NCBI GenBank assembly: GCA_003116995.1 | Contig: BDSL01000016.1 | Span: 248,001-312,000 of the forward strand | Length of the DNA stretch: 64,000 nt | Direction of reading: 5' to 3' | Origin: Yamagishiella unicocca | Lineage: Eukaryota > Chlorophyta > Chlorophyceae > Chlamydomonadales > Volvocaceae | Part shown: in pieces, positions 46,124 through 57,400 of the stretch | Layout: each line of letters opens with the position of its first letter | Position numbering within the stretch: the stretch's first letter is position 1 | The notes under the pieces: generated by a model | Told to the model about the DNA's origin: nothing | Seen by the model: the letters and a program-made list of their open reading frames with translations, nothing else | Databases searched by the model: none | Position numbers and translations under genes: made by a program

Positions 46124-48450
46124 TTGCCAGGTATTCACACTCCTATTGGAGGACCATTGTATTTAAAACGAGGGCGGGTCAGCCTGAACATTGAATAGGC
46201 CGTTTCCCGACCGTTTGGTAACGTGTTATTGACCAGGCGCACGCAGTAAGTATATAATTATGCGGAACGTGGTCAACATACGAAGGCATCGCTGTCACGC
46301 AAAGAAGTGCAGGATGCTCGGCCAGGCGGGCCCCCGGCGGTCGATGCCTCGCGTACGCTCCGTTGAAGTTGCCATGAAAATAATCTTCCAATTCGATAAT
46401 ATGTATATATTCATAACATAAACCGGTGGTCGGCTGGTGCACAAGGTACCGGCACAGGATAGCTATCTGCGAATGGGAAACGGCAAGTCAAAGCTGACTG
46501 CATGCATGGTTCCTACTGCCGGCTCCCAACAGCCACAGGCGGGCAGCTGGGCATGTCGCGTTTCGGACCATGCCTCGATAACCTTAGCTTGTGGGATCAC
46601 GGCACCATAGAATACCCACACCTAGCAAACAACTGTCGGGCGGGAAAGGCCGTCAGTCGGAAGGGCCCTGCGTCGTAACCGGCTCTTGGTCGGCTGCCTC
46701 TTCTGGTCTCTCCCCCAAAACCCTTGCTGAAATCCTTTCGCCGCCGTCTCCTGTTAAAAGGTGGCGGCGACAGAATCGTGGGGGCTCTGACCCAGGTAGA
46801 TAGGTGCAAATTGATGCTGTTCTCCAAGCAGTATTGCCAGGCGCTAACGAGGCAGCTGCGTGGATACGTTGTGGCCAGTCAAGGAAACACGGACCGAGCT
46901 CTGCAACCAAAACAAAAACGGGGTTCACGCCAACGGAGGGCATGGAATCACCCACAAATTGCTTCCCCACACACCTGCTAGGGAGCGTCCGGGCCTCAAC
47001 CCACACCTCCTTTGTCACCACACGGGGCAGATGCGTGTTTTGAGGTCAACGGTACGGCACGGCCGCCGTTGACTGGCAAGAACCGTTGGGACGAAACCCG
47101 CCCTGTCGGTATCAGCACACGCCAGCTCCCTCGTCGTCAGCATGGCTACGTGCCGTACATCGAAACGCGGGCTGCCACTGCACGAGTTCACCAGCTACAC
47201 GGCCACCGGAGGGATCGGCGTTCTTTGATCACGCGGCCGATGCTTGTAAGCCCCTAGGCGCAGCGGCCCTTCCAGAAGAACACAGGTACCTACCTACCTA
47301 CGCATCGCAGTGAAGTCATCATCCTGTCCATCCGGTCTACAGTACGCCACGAAGCCAAAGCCCACAACACCAGGCCCCAGTCAAACCCGAGCTTACGTAC
47401 GGTCTAGGCACATTAGAAAACAAAAACACAAGTTTGTGGCGGCAGGTTGCCACCGCCAGGCGGTGCGTCTGCCGCCTGGGTTGACAACGTAAGATGTCTG
47501 GACCTGCAACGAACGGCCAGCCCGCACGAGACCGCCAAACCTTGCAACATGCTAGGACCAGGACGAGTGCCGCCGCTGCCCGCGGCCGCTTGCAGGCCAT
47601 CCTTCCGCAAAGTGTCTGTAGGCTCCCAAGCGCTCAGCCTCACCTCTGGACGTGTATGCAGGTCCGGTGCGCCGTAGGTACTCGGGCTGCATTGGTTCAA
47701 GTTCAATGTGTACGCACCACCGCTGCTCTCCCTACGGGTTTCGGAGCCGCGCCGCGCGCCCCGGCGGCCGCCGCCGCTCATCCGCTACGTTCGAAGACGC
47801 GCTGCGCGCAGCAAGCCACCACCGCCCTCCAAACTCCACACCACCAGTCCACCACGAGACGGCGCACGGCCCCGGGAGCTACTCACAGCCCAACCGCACA
47901 AACAGGGCCCGAGCAACTCGTCGCGCATGTAAATAAACTGTCAATGTACGGCACTGCAGTGGCCCGTCCATTAGCGGCATCAGCTCCGCAGCGCGTGTAG
48001 GCCGCTCATTGGAAGTCTTGGTTGCCCCGTATGAGTACGTGCATGGGTGGACAACCCAGCGCGCCTCGGAGCACCTACCGGGCATGCATTCGGCCGGCGC
48101 CGGGCCACTACCATGCCCGAGCGCTGTGGCCACGCCCCCAGCGGCACGCCGCATCCCGCGCGCCAGGATCGGACCATGGAACCGCATGCTCACCCGCACG
48201 AAGGGCTGAAGCCGTCACACGTGCGGCGTTGCCCGGGGCCGGTTACTGACGCCTGAGGTCCCCAGCGCGCCCAAGCATCGCTTCGCAGTCGCATGCTGAA
48301 TCAATCGACGCATGGTGGGAGGCTAGCCAGCCTAGCCTTGCAGCACGGGCAGGCGGGCGGGCACGGAAGGCACAGCCTGCCACCGCCCGCTCCCGGTGAG
48401 GGGTAGCAAAGGGGCAAAGGAGGAAGCCTTGACCCGTGGTTCGCTGCCGC
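46124..48450. other. Gene-poor 2.3 kb between two minus-strand genes
   Basis: Should hold the promoter of the large unknown gene (left side) and the 3' UTR of the bromodomain gene (right side). The left 450 bp are AT-rich. No minus-strand TGTAA was found below the bromodomain stop, so its 3' end is unassigned. GC-rich frames at about 47490-48250 have no recognisable protein content. A gene here cannot be excluded. Confidence 0.45.
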
Positions 48451-51400
48451 CTAGCCGGCCTCAGGCTTGGCGGGCGTGTTCTGCTGCTGGCAGCGCGCCG
48501 CCTCCGTACGGAGTTCCTGGAACATGTCCCGTATCTGCACGACATGGAGGGGCAGTGCGGCGCATAAGGATTAAGCCTCACCATCATGACATGCAGGAGA
48601 CCCACACAACATATCCGACTCGCAGCCGGAATGAGGGGTTCGACCCCAGTCGCAAACGACGTGTGCAGCACCCTTGCCTTGAGGGCGTGCGCCTCAACTA
48701 CCTCGATAGGGATCCGTGGACTTAAAACACGTTTTTGTAGCCATATCGTACATTGCTTGCCCTCCGTCCTCTCCGTGGATGCATCGGCGTGCGCGTACAC
48801 GAGAGCCGTGCCCTTCGCCAACGTCCCGATTCGGCGCCCGTCCGCGCCTGGCTCAGTCCCTGCCCAGCCGGAGTGCGTCGGCCGTCCCACTCACCTCCTC
48901 CTCGTCGCCGTCCTTGGCCACGGAGCAAAGCATCACGTACGTCATCTGGATGTACTCGCCCTTGCCGGAAGCCTGGCGGGAGAGACACATGCATTGCGCG
49001 TATGGGCTGGGGGGACTGCGATTCCCGAGTAGTGCAGAGGACCTGGGGCAGTGAAGCTAATCATGGCCGGCGGCGACTGCGGGCGCCAGCCGACGTCAGA
49101 CACAGAATCCAAGAATCCAGAATCCAAGAATCCAGAGTCCAAGGCGGGCTGCGAGCCAAAATGAGGGCGAAGGGCCACCTCAAGCCCCAGTCAAACACAC
49201 ACCCGCACCGCAACCATCACCGTTTCCTTCGTACTCACTCCTTCCCACACCTCACCACGCTAACAACCTTGGTTTCATGCCCACCCCTTGCCCAGCCGAG
49301 CGCATCCCACCCCCCGCCCCGGTCCCTCCCCCCCCATCGATCCACCTGCAGCTGCCGCAGCGCCTTCCGGACGCCCCGCGCCTCCTCCGGGCTCAGCGGC
49401 ACCTGCTCCATCAGGTCGATCAACGCGCGCGTCATCTCCACCACGTCAGTCAGCTGCGACGACATGGTCCGGAAGCGGCTGCCGCTGCCCGCAGCCTCGG
49501 GCGCCCCGCAGGCCCCGGCCGGCGCCGCAGCGCAGGAGCCCCCCAGCACAGCCCCCGCGGCGACCCCGCCGCCGCCACCGCCGCCGCCACCGCCGCCGCC
49601 ACCACCGCCGCCACCGCCGCCGCCGCCACCGCCGCCACCGCCGCCGCCACCGCCGCCGCCACCGCCGCCGCCACCGCCGCCAACAACCGCGCATTCGTCA
49701 CCCGCACCAGCAGAGACGCTGCCCAGACCGCCGCTGCTGGCAGCAGCAGCCATCATGGCCGGCGGTGAGGGGCTCGCGTGCCGGCCTGCCGCCTGCTGAT
49801 CCAGGGAGGGACGCTGCGCCAGTGCTGGCGGCTCGTGCGGCGGCGGACCTGGGGCCATCAGCCCCTGGCTGGGAGCCATGGAGATCGGCGCTGAGGCCAA
49901 GGACGGCAGGATGGCCGCACTGGCGCCGCTGTCTAGTCGCTGGCGCTTAAGGGCCTGGCGGGCGGGCGCAGCAGCAGGGGTGAGGAAAGGGGGAGGAACC
50001 GTGTGTGTATGCGGCAGAAGCGCTGGGTGGGCGAGCAAGCCTGGGATCCGCCGGCGGCTGCGGCTAGGGACAGCAAACCAGGTAGCCGTAAGTACCGCGG
50101 GAAGAAGGGTAGGTAGGCAAAGGCCCTAGCGGACACCCGAGCGGCCTGCAAGATGCATCGCCAAGCCAGCGCTTGCGTTCGGTCGCTTCCCTCCAACACA
50201 CTCTTGAGATCCGGGGCATGCATCGAGGCGGAAGGAAGGAAGGAAGGAAGGAAGGAAGGAAGGAAGGAAGGAAGGAAGGAAGGAAGGAAGGAAGGAAGGA
50301 AGGAAGGAAGGAAGGAAGGAAGGAAGGAAGGAAGGAAGGAAGGAAGGAAGGAAGGAAGGAAGGAAGGAAGGAAGGAAGGAAGGAAGGAAGGAAGGAAGGA
50401 AGGAAGGAAGGAAGGAAGGAAGGAAGGAAGGAAGGAAGGAAGGAAGGAAGGAAGGAAGGAAGGAAGGAAGGAAGGAAGGAAGGAAGGAAGGAAGGAAGGA
50501 AGGAAGGAAGGAAGGAAGGAAGGAAGGAAGGAAGGAAGGAAGGAAGGAAGGAAGGAAGGAAGGAAGGAAGGAAGGAAGGAAGGAAGGAAGGAAGGAAGGA
50601 AGGAAGGAAGGGCGCGGGGCCGCTGCGCACCTGCTGCTCGGGCGCCTCGACCTGTGCGGCCACGGCTGGAGGCACGCCCGACTGAACCGGCACCGGTGCT
50701 GCCGCCGGCGACGGAGCCGCCTGATGGGGCCGCGCCGCCATGGGGTGCGGGTACACAGCCTGAGAGCCGGCCGGCGCCGCCCCCGGCGGGTAGGTGACCA
50801 CAGCGGTAGCGGCTGGGGGCACCTGGCCGAAGGGGTGCATGGTGCTGCCGGGTGGCGGCTGCTGGGCGTGTGTGGTGCTGGCGCCGGTTGTGGGGCCGGG
50901 AGGCTGGGCTCGCGACGCTACCACGCTGTACGGCAACTGCGGGAAGATTAGGCGACGCGAGCGTGGAAGTGGAGCAGTCGGAGGCGGGGGGGAGGGGAGC
51001 ACATTAGCATCCGGGTAGCCGAGGGCGGCTTAGGGCAGAAGGGGGTGGGATCAATGCGGCCATGCTCAAGCACACTGTGATATCTGGTTGGGTGCCACAT
51101 TGCAAGCGCGCCCCGTTGCACACCCACCCCCCTCGGCGGCCTCCCTTGCGGTCCCCCCAGAGCATCCACGGGTCTTCCTCGCACCCCCCCCCCAAGAGCC
51201 CAACGGGCACGGCGTTTCCCAACGGGCACGGCGGCGCGGCTCAAGACGCGGGGCACTTCAAGCCCCGCTCTGCTGGAGTTCTACACCCATCTGGTAATAG
51301 TTTCCGACCCTGGCGCCAGGATGCACCCGCCCCACCGCTACCCCTGCCGCCCGCCGTTTCCTTCGTCGTCCGCACTCCGCGTCGCCGCCATTCCGTCAAG

Positions 51401-54400
51401 AAAAAGTACGTTTTCTTTTTTCCTTTCTGCAGCCCCAAGAAACCGGCTCCACAGGTTTGCCGGTCGTCCGTCCCAATGCTCCAGCATGCGCCCACATCCT
51501 CGCTGTCCGCCGACCATGCGCTCACTATCTTGTCGTTTTTCGTGTCACCGGTTTCACACCAACCCCCCAAGAGCCCGCGTGCGCAAAGGTCGTTGCCCCT
51601 AGAGGAACTCGAGGCCCAGATCGGCAGATTCGCCCACGTGCCTGTATTGACGGGTGCTGGGCGTACGCTTGGTGCCCCAGTCCTACCATGCCCGCGGCCA
51701 TCGCAGCCGTGGAGGCGTATCCCGATGCTTGCATGAGTGCGTGCTGATGCCGCTGATGCTCCTGCTGTTGGTGGTGGTGCTGATGCATCTGCATCTGGTA
51801 CTGCCGTACAAGGATTTGGTGCTGGTGCAACTGTTGCTGCTGCTGGTGGACTGCCGCTGCGGCCGCCGCCTGGAGCTGATGCTGCTGGTGTTGGTGTTGG
51901 TGTTGCAGCAGCCGGGCGTCCGCCGAACTGATCGTGACCTGCTGCTGCTGTTGCCCCTGCGGTTGATTTGGAGACTGCTGCCGAGGCTGCTGTTGGGGCT
52001 GTTGTTGAGGCTGCTGTTGGGGCTGCTGAGGTTGAGGCTGCTGCTGTTGACCGGCCAGCTGTTGCTGTTGAAGTTGTTGTTGTTGTTGAAGTTGTTGTTG
52101 CTGCTGCTCGTGAAGTTGCTGCTTGAGTTTCAGCTTGTGATGGTATTGAGCGACGTACTGGCGCTTCAGCTCCACTGCGATAGCCAGCGCCTTCGCTTCC
52201 AGTTCTTGGTCGCTGTGAATGGCCTGAGGTCGGGAACGGAGTGGCGAGAACGGGTTTGCGGGAGTGGAGGTGGCAGGACGAGTTGCGGTGGGTTCTGGAG
52301 CGGGCGATGTCGCCAGCTATGACGGCCAGAGCCAGGGACGCAGCTGCTGGCACACCTAACCCGGATCCTCCCAGCAAACAGGCCCTGGGGCGCTCCCGGG
52401 CAGCTTCGCACGTGCGGGGAGGAGGCCCCTCACCGGGTAGTGCCGCCGAACTACGGCACCGTACGGCACCGTACGGCACGCGAGCCCCATGGCCCCACCA
52501 CCGCCCTCGGGGCACAGCAGCGCGCGCGCACGTACACGGCGCGTGAGACCTCGTACGACAACCTTCCGGGGTCCCCCAAGTTCTCCGCACATTACCCCCC
52601 CGGTCGTGCGTGGATTCGCGGGTTATCCTTTACCCCGCCCCGGGCGCACCATGATGATCTCCGCCATGAGTGTCTTCTTGTGATCTCCGCCCAAGTCGTA
52701 ACGGGCGCGCTGCTCCGGCGTCATCAGCCGCTGCAGCGCCGCGTTGCGGACCTTGAACTCCAGATCGTTGTTGGCCCTGTGTGCGGGACCCCAGGGGGAG
52801 GTGGTGCGGCTTTATAAGAGAATCCGTGAAACCACGGCGGTGGGTGCGGCCCGGTGTGCGGGACCCGGGGGGTGGTGGTGGGGCCATGACGTGCGCGAGT
52901 TGGGGAAGGTTGAGGAAGACCCGTGGATTTGGGGAGGGGAGGGGAGGGGGGCGCCAACAGGCGACACGACGAGATGGGCCCTCTCCCAGCACCCTAAAAC
53001 CCTAGCAACCTGAACTCCCCCAGCACCCCCCACCTTTCCCTCACGCCCCGCTGCGGCTCGTGTTTTCCCCGCCCCCACCCCCCGCCCTGCCGTCTACACA
53101 CCAGCTACACTTCCCACGTCGAGCAACCGGTTCTTTTTTGTAACCCCCCTGCCGTCCCCCGGCCTGCTGTCCCCCGCCCCTGCAACCGCCACCCACTTGG
53201 CATCCGGCAGGTATGGCTGGATGCCCCGCATGAAGGCTATCACCCGCTTCGCCCCGTCTGGGGATGGCCCTCCCGCTCCTGCTGCCACAACTGCTGCCGC
53301 GTTCAACGCCGCCGCAACCTCCGCTGCCAACCCAGGGGCGCGGGGCGCGGCCGAGGTGACCGTTGCATTGGGGTAGCTGGGATGCCCGCGGAGAGCCGCC
53401 GGAGGAGGAGGAGGGTGATGCAGTTGCTGTGGCTGTGGTGGTTGTTGCGGTTGTTGCGGTTGTTGTGGTTGTTGCGTGGCCACCTGGCCGTGGCTCTGAC
53501 TGCGGCTGCCAGCTGCCTGTTGGTACACCTGCCGTTGCTGCCGCTCCTGCCGCTGCTTATGCAGCAGCTGCAGCAGCTGCAGCGACTGCTGCTGCTGCGG
53601 CTGCTGCGGTGGCGCGTGTCCGGTCAGCAGGGCCTGCCGTTGGCTGAAAGGCGGCGCGCCAGCCGGCGGTGCCGCCGCGCCGCGCCCCTGCTCGTCATCA
53701 TCGTCATCTATCACGATCGTCTCGCAAGCAGAACCCGCAGCACCCGCAGCAGAAGGAGGAGGTGTGGTGGCGGCAGGAGGCAGCGCCGCGGCGGGCGCGT
53801 TGGGATTGTAGCGGTTGTTGGACACTGACAGCAGGTGGCCGGAGCTGGCCATCGGGCCCATGGTCGCCGCGGCCGCTGCAGCAGCCATGGCAGCGGCGAT
53901 CGCGTTTCGGAGCTGCGGGCGCGGCGGCGCGGCGGCCGCCAGGGGCTGGCCCTGCAGGAAGGTCCGCGGCGGGCCGGCGGAGGGGGCGGGCGGGTCCCGC
54001 GCTGCGGTCGAGGTGCCTGCCCCGAGGGCAGGGGTTCGAGGAAGACCGAGGGCGGGGGGGGGGAAGGGGAAGGGGAGTTGGCTAAAAGAACCGGTAACGC
54101 GACATGGGAAGTGTAGCTGGTGCATAGGCTTCGGACACCTGGACGCGCGCGAAGGGGAGGGGTGCGGGTGAGCGGGCCAGCGGCGCGTCGAGAGGCTTGC
54201 GAGTGGTGTATAGCATGGCGGCGGAACAACCTCCCTCCCCTGGTGGTCCAAAACTTGTTTCTAGATAGGCTTTATATTTTCCTCAACCTCCTCCCAGGTG
54301 GCCAGCACCCACATCCTGCACGCAGCCCCCCTTTCACCTTGTCGCATACCGGACCGGCAACCACAGTACCGCACCCACTCACCTCGACGGCACCCCCTCA

Positions 54401-57400
54401 CAGCCCCCCCCCGCGCGCGCTCCGAAACCCACCCGCACCCACTCACCTCGACGGCACCCCCTCACAGGCCCCCCCCGCGCGCTCCGAAACCCACCCGCGC
54501 CCTCCGCCGACGCCGCGAAGAACAGCGATATGTTCGGTACGTGGCGCTGCTGGCCGCGCGGGCCCACCGGCTGGCTGCCCTGGAAGGGGGCGGTGGCGCC
54601 GAAGTGCAGGAAGTTGACGCCCAGCTGCACGTTCTCCAGCGGGCCCTGGGGCTCGGCGTCGTAGCGGAGCTGCAGGGAGGGGAGCGGGCCGGGTCGGGGC
54701 CGAGTCGGGGTCGGGGTCGGGGTCGGGCAGCGGAGCGGCCGAGTCGCGTGGGAGGGGTGAAGCACACGGGGTTGAGGGGGGTGAAGCACACGGGGGTGAG
54801 GGGGGTGGAGCACACGGGGGTGGGGGTGGGTTTACAATAAAAGGACCGGTAACTCGACTGGGGAAATGTAGTGGGTGCATAGCCTTCGGACACCGGGACG
54901 CGCGCGCATGCTACTGGACTAGGGTGGCCGGCCACACACACACACGGGGGTTTCGAGGAAGACACACACGGGTGGGGGGGGGGGGGCTGCATGGCCGCCT
55001 AGGCGGGTGGTGGCGGCCTGGGTGCTCTCGTGGAGCTTTGCGGAAGGTCGACCGGGGTTGCGGCCTGCGGGAGTTCCCGCTTACCGTTTGGTGTTTCGCA
55101 GGCGCCGTACCGCTCGACACCCTCGCCACGGGTTTTGCCGTCGAGCCCCCTCCGCCGGCAGCCCCAGTGGCCCCGGCGGCCCGCTTAAAACGCCCCTCAC
55201 TCCCTGCACCCCACCGCCCGGGACTCCCTGCAACCCACCCCCCACCTCGACCTTCGGCTTTCGTATCCCCAACCCAGTTCTCCAGCATGCATCTCAAAGC
55301 TTCTGTTTTAAACGGTTTTTTCGGACATCCACGGGTTTCCCTCGAACCCCCCACCTCGTGCTCTGCGCTCTCGGGGGCGTACGACGTTACGACGCCGGGC
55401 CGCCAAGTGCCGTACTGGCTGTTCGCCAGGAACTCGCTGAAGTGGTACACCCACACGCGGCGGCCCACCAGGGCCGGGCCGCCGGCTTCCTCGGCGCGCT
55501 GGCGCATCGTGTCCAGGTAGGGGCACTGGCGGGGAGGGCGCGGGGGCAAGGAAAGGTTGCAAGGAAGGGTGTGAGGGTAGGTTGCAAGGAAACCCGTGTA
55601 CGAAGGAAAACCGATTAGGATGTACGTTTCGGGGGGGGGCAAGGAAGGGTGGGTTGCAAGGAAGGGTGTGAGGGTGGGTTGCTCACCCTCGGTCCAAACA
55701 CCCTCACCCCCCCCACATCCCGCCCCTTCACTTCCCGACCCACCCTCCCTCATACACCTGCGCCTCCCGGGGCCCCCGCCCCAACCTCAGCCACCATATC
55801 CCCCCCAAGTCCTCCAGCATTCGCCCTTAGCCCCCCCCCCAAGTTCTCCAGCATGCATCTCGAAACATCTTTCCTAAACAGTTTCCCTCGCATCCCCGGG
55901 TCCTCCTCGAAGCCCTCACCTCGTCCGCGCGCGCTGCGCTGCCGCCGCACCGCAGAGCGCCCCACACCCGCATCTTGAGCGACTCCATGTCCGCAACGCG
56001 CACCCTCGCGCGCCCGCCCGCCGCCTCCTCCTCCCCGCCCCCGCTGCTCCCACCGCCGCCTCCGCTGGCCGGCCAGCCGTTCCCCTCCCCCTCGGCGTCG
56101 GACTGGCACGGCGTCGTCTGCTCGTCCAGCCCCGCCGCGTCCCCCTCTACCCCTCGGGCGTGCATGTAGAAGTGCGTGAGCGGCATGTAGCCGGGCAGCG
56201 ATTGCGAGGCGCACTCCGCACACAGGCAGCGCACCAGCACCAGCTCGGGATCCGAAGTGCGGCCTGCGGGTCGCAGCGACGCGGCGGGGGGGGGGATGGC
56301 GGGAGGGAATGAGGGGGTGAGGAGGTGAGGGTGTGAGGAGGTGAGGGTGTGAGGTGAGGGCAGTAGCGCCCTCTGGCTCGGAGAGGGGCATGGGGGCGGG
56401 GGATTACCCGGCTGTGGAAATTGCGACCCCGCGCATTCAACACCGTGGTCCCGCCGTAGGGCCCGCCTGTGGTGTCGTACAAGTATACGGCGTCCTGGGT
56501 TTTCCCCCACCCGCGGTACCGTGACGCCGCGCGCACCTCCCAGCATCTGCGCCTTCAGGCGACCGCACGAGAGGAAGAGCTGCGGCAGCCAGGTGGCGGC
56601 GCGCAGCAGCGACAGCAGCAGCGGCACCGGGCTGTGGTCTGAGGTGTCCTTTGTTGACATCTGCAGGCCAGGTTCCGTCGGGTGGGGGACGGATTGTTTG
56701 GGGCCAGGTTGGGTCGGGTGGTTTCGAGGAAGACTCGTGGATGCGAGAAACCCGTGGTTGGGTCGGGTGGGGGACGGATTGGGTGGGGCCAGGTCAGCTG
56801 GGGTCGGGCGAGGGACAAGAGTGGGTGGGGGGCGGTCGGGTAGGCGCAGATCGGGCGGCAGCAGGACCGGAGCAACTGCGTCGAAGCAGTGGTAGGGTCA
56901 TCAGACGGCTGGTCGTACAGACAACACCGATACCGAGTAGCCCCTCCAGCCACCACTCCGCCTCAGCACTGCCCTGGCCAAACTCCAGGCGCAGGTGCAC
57001 GTCTCCCCCTACCTCTTCCAACCTCACTCCCTGTGTAACCCAATTCTGGGTCGCCTTGCTTCTCTCATGGGACGACCGCCACTCCAGCAAGCGCCACATG
57101 CAAGCACTCCAGGGGCTGCAGGGCTGCCGCACACGGCAACCCACACCGGAGGCCAGCCTTGGTAACTCCACCCGCCTCCTTTCCCCTCGCCACTCAGCTA
57201 CACTTCCCACGTCCACTAACCGCGCCTTTTCGCAACCACCCTTCGCCTGCATGGCCTGGAAGGCGCCGTTCCCGCCCCACCTCTCTTCCACACGCCCAGC
57301 CGCCGCACCTCGGCCCCCCACCTCTCTTCCACACGCCCAGCCGCCGCACCTCGGCCCCCCACCTCTCTTCCACACGCCCAGCCGCCGCACCTCGGCCCCC

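Noticed and set aside
47413..48250. Possible gene on either strand in the 46-48 kb gap
   Set aside because: Frames are short, Ala/Arg/Thr-rich and overlap one another, with no motif and no convincing splice pattern; left as unassigned.
50153..50797. Lys-Glu-Gly-Arg repeat protein over the GGAA tract
   Set aside because: Direct translation of a tetranucleotide microsatellite in an intron.
51654..52322. Leu-rich plus-strand open frames opposite CAG/CTG-rich exons (also 58352-58863 and 42161-42451)
   Set aside because: They are antisense readings of polyGln-coding exons of the bromodomain and unknown genes.
52992..53006. ccctaaaaccctag, resembling the TTTTAGGG telomere repeat; also gggtttagggtttag near 33660
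   Set aside because: Less than two units each, within introns; too short to indicate an interstitial telomere.
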